Shown here piece by piece: positions 9,014 to 17,135 of a DNA stretch of 64,000 nucleotides. The stretch covers positions 1 through 64,000 of the forward strand of contig CBDETC010000003.1 in the NCBI GenBank assembly GCA_965242845.1, written 5' to 3'. Numbering within the stretch: position 1 is the stretch's first letter; every line of letters begins with the position of its first letter. The notes beneath the pieces are model-generated. The model was given only the letters and a program-made list of their open reading frames with translations. It was not told where the DNA came from and searched no databases. This DNA is from RHLJ01 sp965242845. GTDB taxonomy: Bacteria > Bacteroidota > Rhodothermia > Balneolales > Balneolaceae. The position numbers and the translations under genes were made by a program.

Positions 9014-9100
9014 AACGAAGCATAATGTCCTAGCGTTTAAGTCTCGAAACGAGCACGCACTGAACTCGATTTAGTGTCCGGTTGAAACGCTTGTTATGTG
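9014..9100 (-). repeat. attC-like repeat, copy 1
   Basis: On the minus strand it begins with CACATAACAAGCG, which overlaps the stop codon of the upstream orphan gene, and ends AAACGCTAGGACATTATGC. The 7-base arms AGCGTTT and AAACGCT are perfect inverted repeats, and the outer ends (ATAAC and ATTATG) are imperfect ones. The TAACA...TTCAA and ...TTATG ends resemble the R''/L'' and R' boxes of integron attC sites. No integrase gene is in the window. Confidence 0.5.
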
Positions 9101-9492
9101 CATATTGACAAAACGAGTTGTTTAATTTCTTGAACCTGATTTGGCTTAACAAAAAGGCAAAAAACTCCACCAAAATCTCGTTGCCAGAAAACGTCCTTTT
9201 CGGATAATGCTTTAAGAAGATTCTGAAATTTGTCCGACTTGCATATCTCTTTTGATAAGATGAAGTCAAATATTTCATAATCTGAAACGGAGACAACTTT
9301 CTGGAATATCAATTTCTCCTTTGATACGAAATCAGCTTGAATAATGTCTCCGTATTTTGCTTGAGTGGCACAAATAGGATGCTCTAAAAGTTTAAACTTA
9401 GAATTACCCAAATCCTCAACTTCACAATAAACAGTTAAACCTTCTTCAGGAAAATTGATATTTGTATCAAATCTATTCAATGCATATAACAT
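9094..9492 (-). CDS. Orphan protein resembling DUF4265
   Basis: A 132-residue soluble protein of low GC. The N-terminal part (TVYCEVEDLGNSKFKLLEHP, then ATQAKYGDIIQADF and KLIFQKVVSVSDYEIF) follows the strand order of DUF4265 proteins, small proteins often found among cassettes and toxin-immunity loci. The C-terminal part is unassigned. Its TAA stop lies inside the first box of the attC-like repeat at 9014-9100, and its ATG follows ATTATG, the same hexamer that closes that repeat. The gene therefore fits the format of an integron cassette. The match to DUF4265 is by eye only. Confidence 0.68.
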   Translation of the reverse strand: MLYALNRFDTNINFPEEGLTVYCEVEDLGNSKFKLLEHPICATQAKYGDIIQADFVSKEKLIFQKVVSVSDYEIFDFILSKEICKSDKFQNLLKALSEKDVFWQRDFGGVFCLFVKPNQVQEIKQLVLSICT

Positions 9493-9576
9493 AATATTGA
9501 GGAAACAAGAATAGTGGATATCGCTCGGATAAATCCATAACCACCTGGCTAACCACTGTGGTGCCCGATAGTGATT

Positions 9577-10686
9577 CTAGCTAAGCTCGAGCATTCTTTC
9601 CAAAGAAAGAACCGCGTTTTTGGTCACTTCTTCGGAGACTGTAATGTGATTTACTACCTCACCCTTTTCCAGTTTTTCGAGGCTCCATAACAGGTGCGGA
9701 AGGTCAATCCTGTTCATGGTTAAGCATGGACACATAAAGGGATTCAAAGAAACGATCTCTTTGTCGGAGTGCTCGTCAATAATCCGGTTTACCAGATTCA
9801 TCTCCGTTCCGATAGCCCATTTTGTTCCAGCCGGGGCATTCTTAATGGTTTCAATAATATAATTTGTTGAGCCGGCGTAATCAGAAGCCTGCACTACATC
9901 GAAGGTACATTCAGGGTGCACAATGATGTTTATCTCGGGGTCTTGCTTTCTGAGATTCTCAACATGCTGGACGTTAAACTTCTCGTGTACTGAGCAATGA
10001 CCTTTCCAAAGAATCACTTTTACATCTTCCCACTCCCCTTCATACTCAAAACTTTGAGTAAGCGGAGCATACACTGCCATGTGCTCCAGGGGCACTCCAA
10101 GATCATAAGCTGTATTTCTGCCAAGATGCTGGTCAGGTAAGAACAGGATGCGTTCTTTTTGAGTGAAAGCCCACTCGAGCATCTTCTTCACATTCCCCGA
10201 AGTAACACATGCTCCGCCATGTTTCCCAACAAAGCCTTTAATAGCGGCAGTAGAATTCACATAAGTAAGTGGCAGGATGGTATCTCCCCAAATAGCCTGC
10301 ATTTTCTCCCAGCCTTTTTCGGTCTGGTCAATATCAGCCATGTCGGCCATAGAACAACCGGCGCGCAGATCAGGTAAGATTACCTTTTGATTTCGCTTCG
10401 TAAGCATATCGGCTGTTTCGGCCATAAAGTGCACACCACAAAAGACGATATACTCGGCATCTGGCATATCAGCACAGATTTGAGCAAGCTTTAGCGAGTC
10501 ACCGCGAGCATCAGCAAATTGGATGACCTCATCTTTTTGATAATGATGGCCTGGGATAAATAGTCGAGATCCGAAATTGTTCTTTATCTCTCTGACACGC
10601 TGTTCCATCTCCTGTACCGAAAGCGTTGAATATCTTTCGGGGAGGGATACATCGGATTCAATTTCTAAAATATCTAATACGTCCAT
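9577..10686 (-). CDS. nadA: Quinolinate synthase
   Basis: Condenses iminoaspartate with dihydroxyacetone phosphate to make quinolinate, the second step of de novo NAD synthesis, in the cytoplasm. The 369-residue product has the length of the Bacillus-type enzyme. Its three predicted 4Fe-4S ligands are C111 (RAGCSMAD), C231 (WKGHCSVH) and C321 (CPCLTMNR), matching the Bacillus subtilis pattern C110/C230/C320. It lies 9 bases downstream of nadC, forming a nadC-nadA operon, with a cysteine desulfurase gene divergent from it. nadB (L-aspartate oxidase) is absent from the window. Confidence 0.97.
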   Translation of the reverse strand: MDVLDILEIESDVSLPERYSTLSVQEMEQRVREIKNNFGSRLFIPGHHYQKDEVIQFADARGDSLKLAQICADMPDAEYIVFCGVHFMAETADMLTKRNQKVILPDLRAGCSMADMADIDQTEKGWEKMQAIWGDTILPLTYVNSTAAIKGFVGKHGGACVTSGNVKKMLEWAFTQKERILFLPDQHLGRNTAYDLGVPLEHMAVYAPLTQSFEYEGEWEDVKVILWKGHCSVHEKFNVQHVENLRKQDPEINIIVHPECTFDVVQASDYAGSTNYIIETIKNAPAGTKWAIGTEMNLVNRIIDEHSDKEIVSLNPFMCPCLTMNRIDLPHLLWSLEKLEKGEVVNHITVSEEVTKNAVLSLERMLELS

Positions 10687-10695
10687 AACTCAAAG

Positions 10696-11529
10696 TTACG
10701 AGTATAAATTAAAACTTATATCAAGTGCTTTAACAGAATGAGTCAAAGCCCCAACTGATACTACATTTGCTCCACAGCCTTTGTAGGAGCTAATATTTTC
10801 AGAGGTAATGCCCCCGGATATCTCGACAATAATTGAGTCCGGGATGATGCTTACCATTTCTTTCACTTCTTCAGGAGTTCGATTATCTAACATAATCACA
10901 TCTGCACCATGCTCTACCGCTTCTAACACTTGTGTCTTAGATTCCGTTTCTACTTCGATCTTAACCATATGCCCAATATTAGATCGTACCTTCACAATAG
11001 CTTCCTTAATGCTGCCGGCTGCCTTAATGTGATTATCCTTAATCATAATTCCATCATCCAACCTAAAACGATGGTTTTTACCGCCTCCACAAGTTACGGC
11101 ATATTTCTGAAGAACTCTCAATCCGGGCAGAGTTTTACGTGTATCAACAACCGATATAGAGGGGTCATTTAATTTATTAACCAGGTCAGCAGTTTGAGTA
11201 GCAATTCCGCTCATATGCTGAACCAGATTGAGAATTACTCGTTCACCTGTAAGCAAAGTTCTTACGCTACCATGAACCGTGGCAATTTCCTCTCCCTTAG
11301 AAACGGGGTCTCCATCATTCTTTTTAAAATCGATGGAAGTCTCATCTCCTAACAGTTGGTAAGTTTCTTTAATCACTTCCAGTCCAGCCAATACCCCAGG
11401 GGCCTTAGCAGTGAAAATACCAGTAGCTTTTTCATTGGAATCAAAAATAGCATTAGTGGTAAGATCACCCATACCTAAATCTTCTGATAAGGCATCTTCA
11501 ATAATTCTTCTTAGATCAACCGGATTCAT
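10696..11529 (-). CDS. nadC: Nicotinate-nucleotide pyrophosphorylase (carboxylating)
   Basis: Quinolinate phosphoribosyltransferase, which turns quinolinate and PRPP into nicotinate mononucleotide, CO2 and pyrophosphate. At 277 residues it is the normal length. Visible signatures are the N-terminal alpha/beta sandwich (residues 1-105), TGERVILNLVQHMSGIAT, the basic active-site loop TRKTLPGLR, and HRFRLDDGIMIKDNH, followed by the barrel end VEISGGI. It is the first gene of the minus-strand nadC-nadA pair. The 76-base gap to the divergent cysteine desulfurase gene must hold promoters for both directions. Confidence 0.97.
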   Translation of the reverse strand: MNPVDLRRIIEDALSEDLGMGDLTTNAIFDSNEKATGIFTAKAPGVLAGLEVIKETYQLLGDETSIDFKKNDGDPVSKGEEIATVHGSVRTLLTGERVILNLVQHMSGIATQTADLVNKLNDPSISVVDTRKTLPGLRVLQKYAVTCGGGKNHRFRLDDGIMIKDNHIKAAGSIKEAIVKVRSNIGHMVKIEVETESKTQVLEAVEHGADVIMLDNRTPEEVKEMVSIIPDSIIVEISGGITSENISSYKGCGANVVSVGALTHSVKALDISFNLYS

Positions 11530-11605
11530 TATCTGTTTAAGCGGAACTTTTTGGTATTTTTAAGGGCTCAGAAGATAGAATTTTTAATTAAGAAGAGCGA
11601 TAACG

Positions 11606-12769
11606 ATGATCTATCTGGATTATGCGGCTACAACTCCTATTAGCGAAAAGGCAATGGAGGTATATGAAACGGTTGCCAAGCAGTATTTTGGCAATGCGAG
11701 CAGCTTACATGATGTTGGGTCATCAGCACTTCAAATAAAAGAAGCTTCTGCCCGAACAATAGCTCAAACACTGGGAGCAGAGGCGAAAGATATTTACTTC
11801 ACTTCAGGAGCAACAGAATCCAGTTTTCTTGTCATTAGAGCCTTGCTTGATGGATTACCGACATCCAAAAATCATATCATAACAAGTACCATAGAACACT
11901 CCTCAATCATTGATGTATTCAGAAAGCTGGAAGAGGAGGGATACGCCGTAACCTGGTTGCCAGTTAATGAGCAAGGCAAAATCAGTATTGAGGATTTGAG
12001 GAATGCTGTAAGAGAAGAAACAGCTCTTGTATCTATTCAGCATGTTAACTCGGAGATCGGAACCATTCAGCCTGTAGAAGAAATTGGAGCTTTGCTTAAA
12101 GAACGCGGAGTGCTATTTCATTCTGATATGGTTCAAAGCTATGGCAAACTACCGATAAACATTAAGAGCCTTCATATCGATGCTCTTTCAATTTCAGCAC
12201 ATAAACTATATGGCCCAAAAGGGGTTGGAGCGATTTGGTTGAATCCCGACGTAGAATGGAAGCCATTTTTCAATGATCCCGATGTTCGGCCAAAACTCAA
12301 AAAAGGAACGGATAATGTCCCTTCAATGGCCTCCTTTGCGACGGCGGCGAAAGAGGCTTTATCGGTAATTGATGATGAATACAAGCGGATTTCTGAGCTA
12401 AAAGAACAATTTATGAACAGGTTGTCGGCGCTGGAATATGAGTTAATAGTAGAAGGCGACCCGAAATCAGCATCACCATATATCCTTGGAGTAAGGTTCC
12501 CAGGAATAGAGGGCCAGTTTCTTATGCTGGAGTGCAACCAGGCCGGATTAGCTATTTCAACGGGTAGTGCGTGCCAGGTAGGCAGCGAGAAACCAAACAG
12601 AACAATGAAAGGAATTGGAAGAACAGATGAAGAAGCGCGTCAATTTGTACGCTTTTCTTTCGGAAAGAATGTAAAAGAAGAACACCTGGACGAGATAATT
12701 GCTAAAATTGATACTATCTTATCCCGCCATTTTAGTAAAGTGAGAAAGAAAACAGCTAGCGAAGCTTAA
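11606..12769 (+). CDS. Cysteine desulfurase (NifS/IscS family)
   Basis: PLP-dependent enzyme that takes sulfur from L-cysteine for Fe-S clusters. The 387-residue protein begins MIYLDYAATTP, carries the PLP Schiff-base lysine K200 (SISAHKLYGPKG), the PLP-contacting EH at 97-98 (STIEHSS) and the catalytic loop cysteine C323 (STGSACQVGS). The short loop around the cysteine fits the group I (NifS/IscS) type rather than SufS. Its position, divergent from nadC-nadA, recalls the nifS gene of the Bacillus nad cluster, whose product helps mature the NadA cluster. The same job is likely here. The DsbA-like gene follows after 13 bases. Confidence 0.94.
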   Translation: MIYLDYAATTPISEKAMEVYETVAKQYFGNASSLHDVGSSALQIKEASARTIAQTLGAEAKDIYFTSGATESSFLVIRALLDGLPTSKNHIITSTIEHSSIIDVFRKLEEEGYAVTWLPVNEQGKISIEDLRNAVREETALVSIQHVNSEIGTIQPVEEIGALLKERGVLFHSDMVQSYGKLPINIKSLHIDALSISAHKLYGPKGVGAIWLNPDVEWKPFFNDPDVRPKLKKGTDNVPSMASFATAAKEALSVIDDEYKRISELKEQFMNRLSALEYELIVEGDPKSASPYILGVRFPGIEGQFLMLECNQAGLAISTGSACQVGSEKPNRTMKGIGRTDEEARQFVRFSFGKNVKEEHLDEIIAKIDTILSRHFSKVRKKTASEA

Positions 12770-12782
12770 TTAGAATTTAGAT

Positions 12783-13415
12783 ATGAAGAATAATCTTACA
12801 ACCCTGTTATTGATGAGCGTATTAGTTTTTAGTGCTGCTTGTCAAAATCAATCTCAATCAAATACGCAAACTGCTCAGAATGCAGATGCAACTGCACAAG
12901 CAGTAAATCAGGTCCAGCCTGAACAAAACATTAATGCCAAAGTTACTTTGGTTAAGTACAGCGACTACCAATGTCCTGCGTGTAAATACTTCCATGCCTT
13001 TGAGCATCAACTGAAAGAAGACTTTGGAGATGACATCAACGTTGTTGTTAAGCATTTTCCTTTAAGTATTCATCCTTATGCACATGTTGCAGCTCGATCG
13101 GTTGAAGCCGCAAGAAAGCAGGGTAAATACCAGGAAATGCACGACATGATTTTTGAAGGCCAGGAGCAATGGTCCCGTGGTAATGCAGAATCCATTTTCA
13201 TTGGTTATGCGCAGGCAATAGGAATGAACGTGGAACAATTTCAGCAGGACATGAATTCTGCGGATATGAACCGAATTGTAATGGCTGACCGAAGAGAGGG
13301 TAGAGATTTACAGGTTTCTTCCACTCCTACCTTTTTTATTAATGGAGATGAGATTGAAAACAATCCTCCTACCTACGAAGCTTTTAAAGCTCTCGTAGAT
13401 CAGTATATGAACTAG
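12783..13415 (+). CDS. DsbA-like thioredoxin-fold lipoprotein
   Basis: Periplasmic thiol-disulfide oxidoreductase tethered by a lipid anchor (lipobox SAAC, C20), with a Gln/Asn/Ala-rich linker at about 21-50. The thioredoxin domain carries the active-site C64-P-A-C67 in SDYQCPACKYF, an inserted helical region, and the cis-proline loop SSTPTFFING. The 210-residue length fits DsbA/BdbD-type proteins (thioredoxin_4 group). It probably introduces or shuffles disulfides in exported proteins. It is 13 bases from the desulfurase gene, so both may share a transcript that ends at the hairpin at 13509-13541. Confidence 0.9.
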   Translation: MKNNLTTLLLMSVLVFSAACQNQSQSNTQTAQNADATAQAVNQVQPEQNINAKVTLVKYSDYQCPACKYFHAFEHQLKEDFGDDINVVVKHFPLSIHPYAHVAARSVEAARKQGKYQEMHDMIFEGQEQWSRGNAESIFIGYAQAIGMNVEQFQQDMNSADMNRIVMADRREGRDLQVSSTPTFFINGDEIENNPPTYEAFKALVDQYMN

Positions 13416-13444
13416 CATCAGTAAAGAATATTCATTCTAGAATA

Positions 13445-13475
13445 AAGAAGTAAGAAAGGGGACTTCTTACTTCTT
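13445..13475. repeat. Perfect 12-base inverted repeat
   Basis: AAGAAGTAAGAA and TTCTTACTTCTT are perfect inverted copies around a 7-base loop, 30 bases after the DsbA-like gene. Without a following T run it is not a classical terminator. It may protect the 3' end of the transcript. Confidence 0.7.
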
Positions 13476-13508
13476 AGCTCCTTGTTCTTTACTCATAATT
13501 CCTTTTAA

Positions 13509-13541
13509 AAGGTTTCGGTGGTTTGCATCGAAACCTTTTTT
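13509..13541 (+). terminator. Rho-independent terminator after the DsbA-like gene
   Basis: AAGGTTTCG and CGAAACCTT form a 9-base stem around an 11-base loop, followed by a T run. It would end the desulfurase/DsbA-like transcript just before the DUF3667 gene. Confidence 0.8.
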
Positions 13542-13551
13542 ATTTTCCCAC

Positions 13552-14322
13552 ATGGAAGAAAAGCTGGAAGTAGCCAAATCGGGGACTTGTTTAAATTGTG
13601 GGGCTCATGTTGAAGGAAATTACTGCTCTAACTGTGGGCAGAAGTTTCAGCCAACAAAACTTCCACTTCGACTATTTATCAAAGATGCCGTTGAAACCCT
13701 CTTCAATGTTGATAATCGCTGGCTGAAAACGCTTAAAGACTTATTTCTAAAGCCAGGAAATGTTACCAAGGAATATATTGAAGGAAAAAGAGCTACATAC
13801 CTTCCGCCTCTTCGAATATACCTTTCTATAAGTATTATTTATTTTCTTCTGATCCAGATTACGGATAGCAAGCAGGTCTTTTTTATTGATTTCTCGGGAG
13901 ACGACCAGGGTGGAATGGCGGCAATGGGTACGGTAATTCAATATTCGCTATTTCTTTTGGTACCTGTGTTCGCTGTGATAACCCAGTTATTTCATTTAAA
14001 GAGAAAAGCCTTTTATGTGGAATACCTCATCTTCTCGTTACACATCCATACGGTATGGTTTGTGTTCTTAATGATTGAGTTATTCACCGTTTGGCTGGGA
14101 GGAAATTTCGACGAAAGTTGGGTTCCCACCATTTCAATAATTTTAAGTATCCCAGCTCAGGCATTAACATATATTTTCCTGGTTATCTATACGAAAAGGA
14201 CCTTCGATCAGAAATGGGGAATAGCTCTTCTTAAATCACTTGGGATAATGATTTTTTATATGTTTGCACTGGTTCTGGTTACAGCGACCTATATATTTTT
14301 GATTATACCCCTATTCGAATGA
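13552..14322 (+). CDS. DUF3667 family membrane protein with zinc ribbon
   Basis: The N terminus holds a zinc-ribbon pattern, C13-x2-C16 and C25-x2-C28 (CLNCG, CSNCGQK), followed by the DUF3667 core (RLFIKDAVETLFNVDNRWLKT, LFLKPGNV, YIEGKRATYLPPLR). Four or five membrane helices fill residues about 95-255. This family is frequent in Bacteroidota and has no settled function. The conserved basic loop EGKRATYLPP is the family hallmark. It has 256 residues, a normal length. Its stop overlaps the start of the next gene (14319) by four bases, so the two are translationally coupled. Confidence 0.9.
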   Translation: MEEKLEVAKSGTCLNCGAHVEGNYCSNCGQKFQPTKLPLRLFIKDAVETLFNVDNRWLKTLKDLFLKPGNVTKEYIEGKRATYLPPLRIYLSISIIYFLLIQITDSKQVFFIDFSGDDQGGMAAMGTVIQYSLFLLVPVFAVITQLFHLKRKAFYVEYLIFSLHIHTVWFVFLMIELFTVWLGGNFDESWVPTISIILSIPAQALTYIFLVIYTKRTFDQKWGIALLKSLGIMIFYMFALVLVTATYIFLIIPLFE

Positions 14323-14861
14323 TTAAAGAATTTCTAGGAAAATCCCCTCAGATTCATGAAACCGCATATATAGTTGAAAGCGCCGATATCATCGGAGATG
14401 TGCATATTGGTGAAGAGAGTAGCGTTTGGTTTAATGTCACTATTAGAGGTGATGTAAACTGGATCAAGATTGGTGATAAAACCAATGTTCAGGATAATGT
14501 ATGTATTCATGTGATGAACCAAACGGGACCCACGCTAATCGGTAATGAAGTTACCATTGGTCACGGGGCAGTGGTACATGGCTGTACTGTGAATGACAGG
14601 GTGCTGATTGGGATAAATGCTACCATACTCGATAAAGCCGTAATTGAATCAGATGTGATAGTTGCCGCAGGAAGCCTCGTTCCCCCAAATAAGACACTTG
14701 AGAGTGGGTTTTTGTATATGGGCTCTCCCGCAAAACCCGTGAGGAAGCTTTCTGAAGATGAAATAGCTTCTATCAAAAAATATTCTCAGAACTACATAAA
14801 ATACAGCCGGGCATTTCAGGGGAAGGACAGCTACGAGAAGAATCCTTTTTATAGTCAATGA
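14319..14861 (+). CDS. Gamma-carbonic anhydrase-like hexapeptide-repeat protein
   Basis: Left-handed beta-helix protein of 180 residues with hexapeptide repeats from about residue 12 to 130 (IGDVHI, IKIGDK, LIGNEV, IGHGAV, VLIGIN). The three histidines expected to bind zinc at trimer interfaces are H64 (CIHVMN), H82 and H87 (GHGAVVHG). This is the YrdA/PaaY/CaiE-type branch of the gamma-carbonic anhydrase family. Many members have weak or no anhydrase activity, so the exact reaction is open. The C-terminal helix (YSQNYIKYSRAF) is typical of the family. It is coupled to the DUF3667 gene upstream. Confidence 0.9.
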   Translation: MIKEFLGKSPQIHETAYIVESADIIGDVHIGEESSVWFNVTIRGDVNWIKIGDKTNVQDNVCIHVMNQTGPTLIGNEVTIGHGAVVHGCTVNDRVLIGINATILDKAVIESDVIVAAGSLVPPNKTLESGFLYMGSPAKPVRKLSEDEIASIKKYSQNYIKYSRAFQGKDSYEKNPFYSQ

Positions 14862-14944
14862 TCAATTACTCAATTATCAATTTACAATGTAGAATGCGTT
14901 GCATTGATAATTGTAAATTGAGCCATTGAAAAATTGAGTAATCA
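14862..14944. repeat. AT-rich fold-back repeat
   Basis: The 83-base gap is nearly a self-inverted block: TTACTCAATT and ATCAATTTACAATG at the left are mirrored on the right by CATTGATAATTGTAAATTGA and AATTGAGTAA. It can form a long imperfect hairpin between the hexapeptide-repeat gene and hemW. Confidence 0.7.
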
Positions 14945-16087
14945 ATGAGTGGTCTTTATATCCATATCCCTTTTTGCAAACAGGCGTGCTCGTATTGCGA
15001 CTTCTATTTTGTAACTCGTCAGGAGAATAAGCAGGCCTTTGTTGAGGAGTTGGTTCAGGAGATTAAATCGAAAAAAGACTCACAATACACACAGGAAGAA
15101 GTACAAAGCATATACCTGGGAGGTGGAACCCCTTCACTGCTATCCGCTAAGCAGGTGGAAATGATTTTGGAAGAGATTCGAAGAACCTTCCCTATCAATC
15201 TTAGAGAAGTAACATTTGAAATGAATCCGGATGATGTAACAAGAGAGTATCTCCAGGATTTAAAATCAATAGGGATAACCAGGGTAAGTATGGGTGTACA
15301 AAGCTTTGACGAGTCGCTATTAAAGTTTATGCACCGGGTGCACTCAAGGGAAGAAGCCCTGGACAGTCTTGAGGCATTAAGCAATTCAGGATTAGATTCC
15401 TTTTCGGTAGACCTGATTTACGGAAACCCCGGACAATCTCTAAAAACTCTTGAACAGGACATTCAAACCCTTCTTCAATTTAGTCCGCCCCATGTCTCGG
15501 CTTATGCCTTAACTATTGAGCCCAAAACCAGATTGGGAAAACAATTTGAACTTGGACGACTGGTTCCTGCAGAAGATGAAACAGTAGCACAACACTTCGA
15601 TATAGTTGTTGAAGGGCTCGCTCGTGATGGGATTTTGCAATATGAAGTAAGCAATTTTTCTAAGTCAGGCTTTGAAGCCGTTCATAATTCTGCGTACTGG
15701 AATCATCATAACTATCTGGGTTTTGGCCCAGGAGCACATTCATTTTGGAAAGGCCCTGCTCCAGGTAAAGCACAAAGGTGGAATAACAAAAGCGAGTTGA
15801 AGTCATATCTCAACAAGTCCTGGAAAACAGAAAATGAACTGGAGGAATTAACCAGTAAGGAATTAGTAGAAGAAAGGTTAATGCTTGGTCTTAGAACGAC
15901 AAAGGGGATTTCGAGAAAAAGGCTCAAAAAAGACTATGAAACAGAGCTTAATGAGAGTCAGGAAAACTATATACTAACCAGGGAGAAAGAGGGATTATTA
16001 AAGTCAGATGAGGATGCAGTGATACTTACTCAAAAGGGACTTAAAATTTCCGATGCAATAATTTTAGATCTAATTACTCTATTGTAG
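14945..16087 (+). CDS. hemW: Radical SAM haem chaperone HemW
   Basis: Radical SAM protein of 380 residues with the cluster motif C11-x3-C15-x2-C18 (PFCKQACSYCDF) near the start, the YLGGGTPSLL glycine motif, and the HemN_C-like C-terminal domain (about 300-375). The HemW subgroup, formerly mislabelled coproporphyrinogen oxidase, inserts haem into respiratory enzymes. It lacks the extra N-terminal region of true HemN and begins almost at the cluster motif, as HemW does. It follows the fold-back repeat and shows no tight operon partner downstream (65 bases to an unknown gene). Confidence 0.93.
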   Translation: MSGLYIHIPFCKQACSYCDFYFVTRQENKQAFVEELVQEIKSKKDSQYTQEEVQSIYLGGGTPSLLSAKQVEMILEEIRRTFPINLREVTFEMNPDDVTREYLQDLKSIGITRVSMGVQSFDESLLKFMHRVHSREEALDSLEALSNSGLDSFSVDLIYGNPGQSLKTLEQDIQTLLQFSPPHVSAYALTIEPKTRLGKQFELGRLVPAEDETVAQHFDIVVEGLARDGILQYEVSNFSKSGFEAVHNSAYWNHHNYLGFGPGAHSFWKGPAPGKAQRWNNKSELKSYLNKSWKTENELEELTSKELVEERLMLGLRTTKGISRKRLKKDYETELNESQENYILTREKEGLLKSDEDAVILTQKGLKISDAIILDLITLL

Positions 16088-16152
16088 AAATAACTTGCAA
16101 AATGGACGTTTATCAATTTTGTGAAAAGTAGCGGATTTGTATTTTCAAGCGT

Positions 16153-17133
16153 ATGGTTCCCTCACTCCAACAACTACTATCATCATCCTTGAACTACTCG
16201 GCTTTGTCTCCGTCTGCAGATCTTAATTTGCAGCAGGCGTTACGTGGCTTTGTAGACTTTTCCTATTCCAAGTATTCATGGATGCTATCAAGTTTTGTGT
16301 TGCCACTAGAGCACCTTTCCATGCTGGGGAGTTTCGCGGATAAGAAGGATCAGCTAAAAGGCCCTCTGGAGCTTTGTATTACTGGCCCTGAAAGTGAGTC
16401 ATTGTTTGATTTTAAACATGTGATTAATAAGGTTGAAGAACAGGTTATGAATGCTCATTCGGGATATCCGGGAGAGGTTCGAACTAATATCCTGGAGCTG
16501 AAACTACCTTCCGAGAGTGTAAAATCAATGAATGCCGAAGAGTTGGTTAAGGCCCTGGAGGCGGCAGTTACCAGTTTTTCTGAATCACGATTATTACCAC
16601 ATAGAGTATTCTTCGAAGTTCCGGATGATGACTTCGATGCGGATACCACAAAAAAGATTACCAAGGTGATCGCGGTTCATAATAAATCAATTCTAAAGAG
16701 AAAGGTGAGTAACTACCTTTTTTCTGGTCTAAAGATTAATTGCTCAGGAAAAACTGTTCCTTCGGAAAAATACCTTGCAGAAGTGTTACTTTTTGCCCGG
16801 GATGCCAATGTAGCAGTTAAGTTTTCAGGTACAGAAAATGCCCTGTTTCCAACCTATAACTATTCGTTCCAGTCAAAGGTGCATGGTATTCTGAATATAT
16901 TATTAGCATCGGTTCTTTCTTATACTCAGGATCTTAATCTCGAAGAAACCACGGCAGTACTAGAAGACAAAAACCCTGAGCACTTTGTAATTAAGGATGG
17001 GTATCTGGCCTGGAAAGGTTTTGCAGCACCTTTAGCCGAAATAAAGATGTTGAGAATGCTCTCTATCACCTCATTCAATGTTTCTTCTTTTACTCCACTT
17101 ATTGATGGTTTAAAAGAACTTTCTTTTGCTTAG
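16153..17133 (+). CDS. Hypothetical protein, 326 residues
   Basis: I do not recognise this protein. It has no signal peptide or membrane segment and is predicted cytoplasmic, with alternating helices and strands. Segments such as RVFFEVPDDDFDADTTKKITKVIAVH, AEVLLFARDANVAVKFSGT and LFPTYNYSFQSKVHGILNILLAS suggest a barrel-like alpha/beta enzyme fold, perhaps a distant TIM barrel, but no catalytic motif stands out. Two cysteines (LELCITG and KINCSG) are far apart. It lies between hemW and a convergent secreted protease. Full-length codon usage looks like its neighbours, so it is a real gene, possibly restricted to this lineage. Confidence 0.8.
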   Translation: MVPSLQQLLSSSLNYSALSPSADLNLQQALRGFVDFSYSKYSWMLSSFVLPLEHLSMLGSFADKKDQLKGPLELCITGPESESLFDFKHVINKVEEQVMNAHSGYPGEVRTNILELKLPSESVKSMNAEELVKALEAAVTSFSESRLLPHRVFFEVPDDDFDADTTKKITKVIAVHNKSILKRKVSNYLFSGLKINCSGKTVPSEKYLAEVLLFARDANVAVKFSGTENALFPTYNYSFQSKVHGILNILLASVLSYTQDLNLEETTAVLEDKNPEHFVIKDGYLAWKGFAAPLAEIKMLRMLSITSFNVSSFTPLIDGLKELSFA

Positions 17134-17135
17134 CC

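Noticed and set aside
9030..9296. Small gene overlapping the attC-like repeat
   Set aside because: It overlaps the DUF4265-like gene in another frame and crosses the repeat. Its product is basic and unlike any family.
8497..9492. Toxin-antitoxin pair
   Set aside because: The two orphan genes are separated by a repeat, have separate starts and show no toxin or antitoxin motif.
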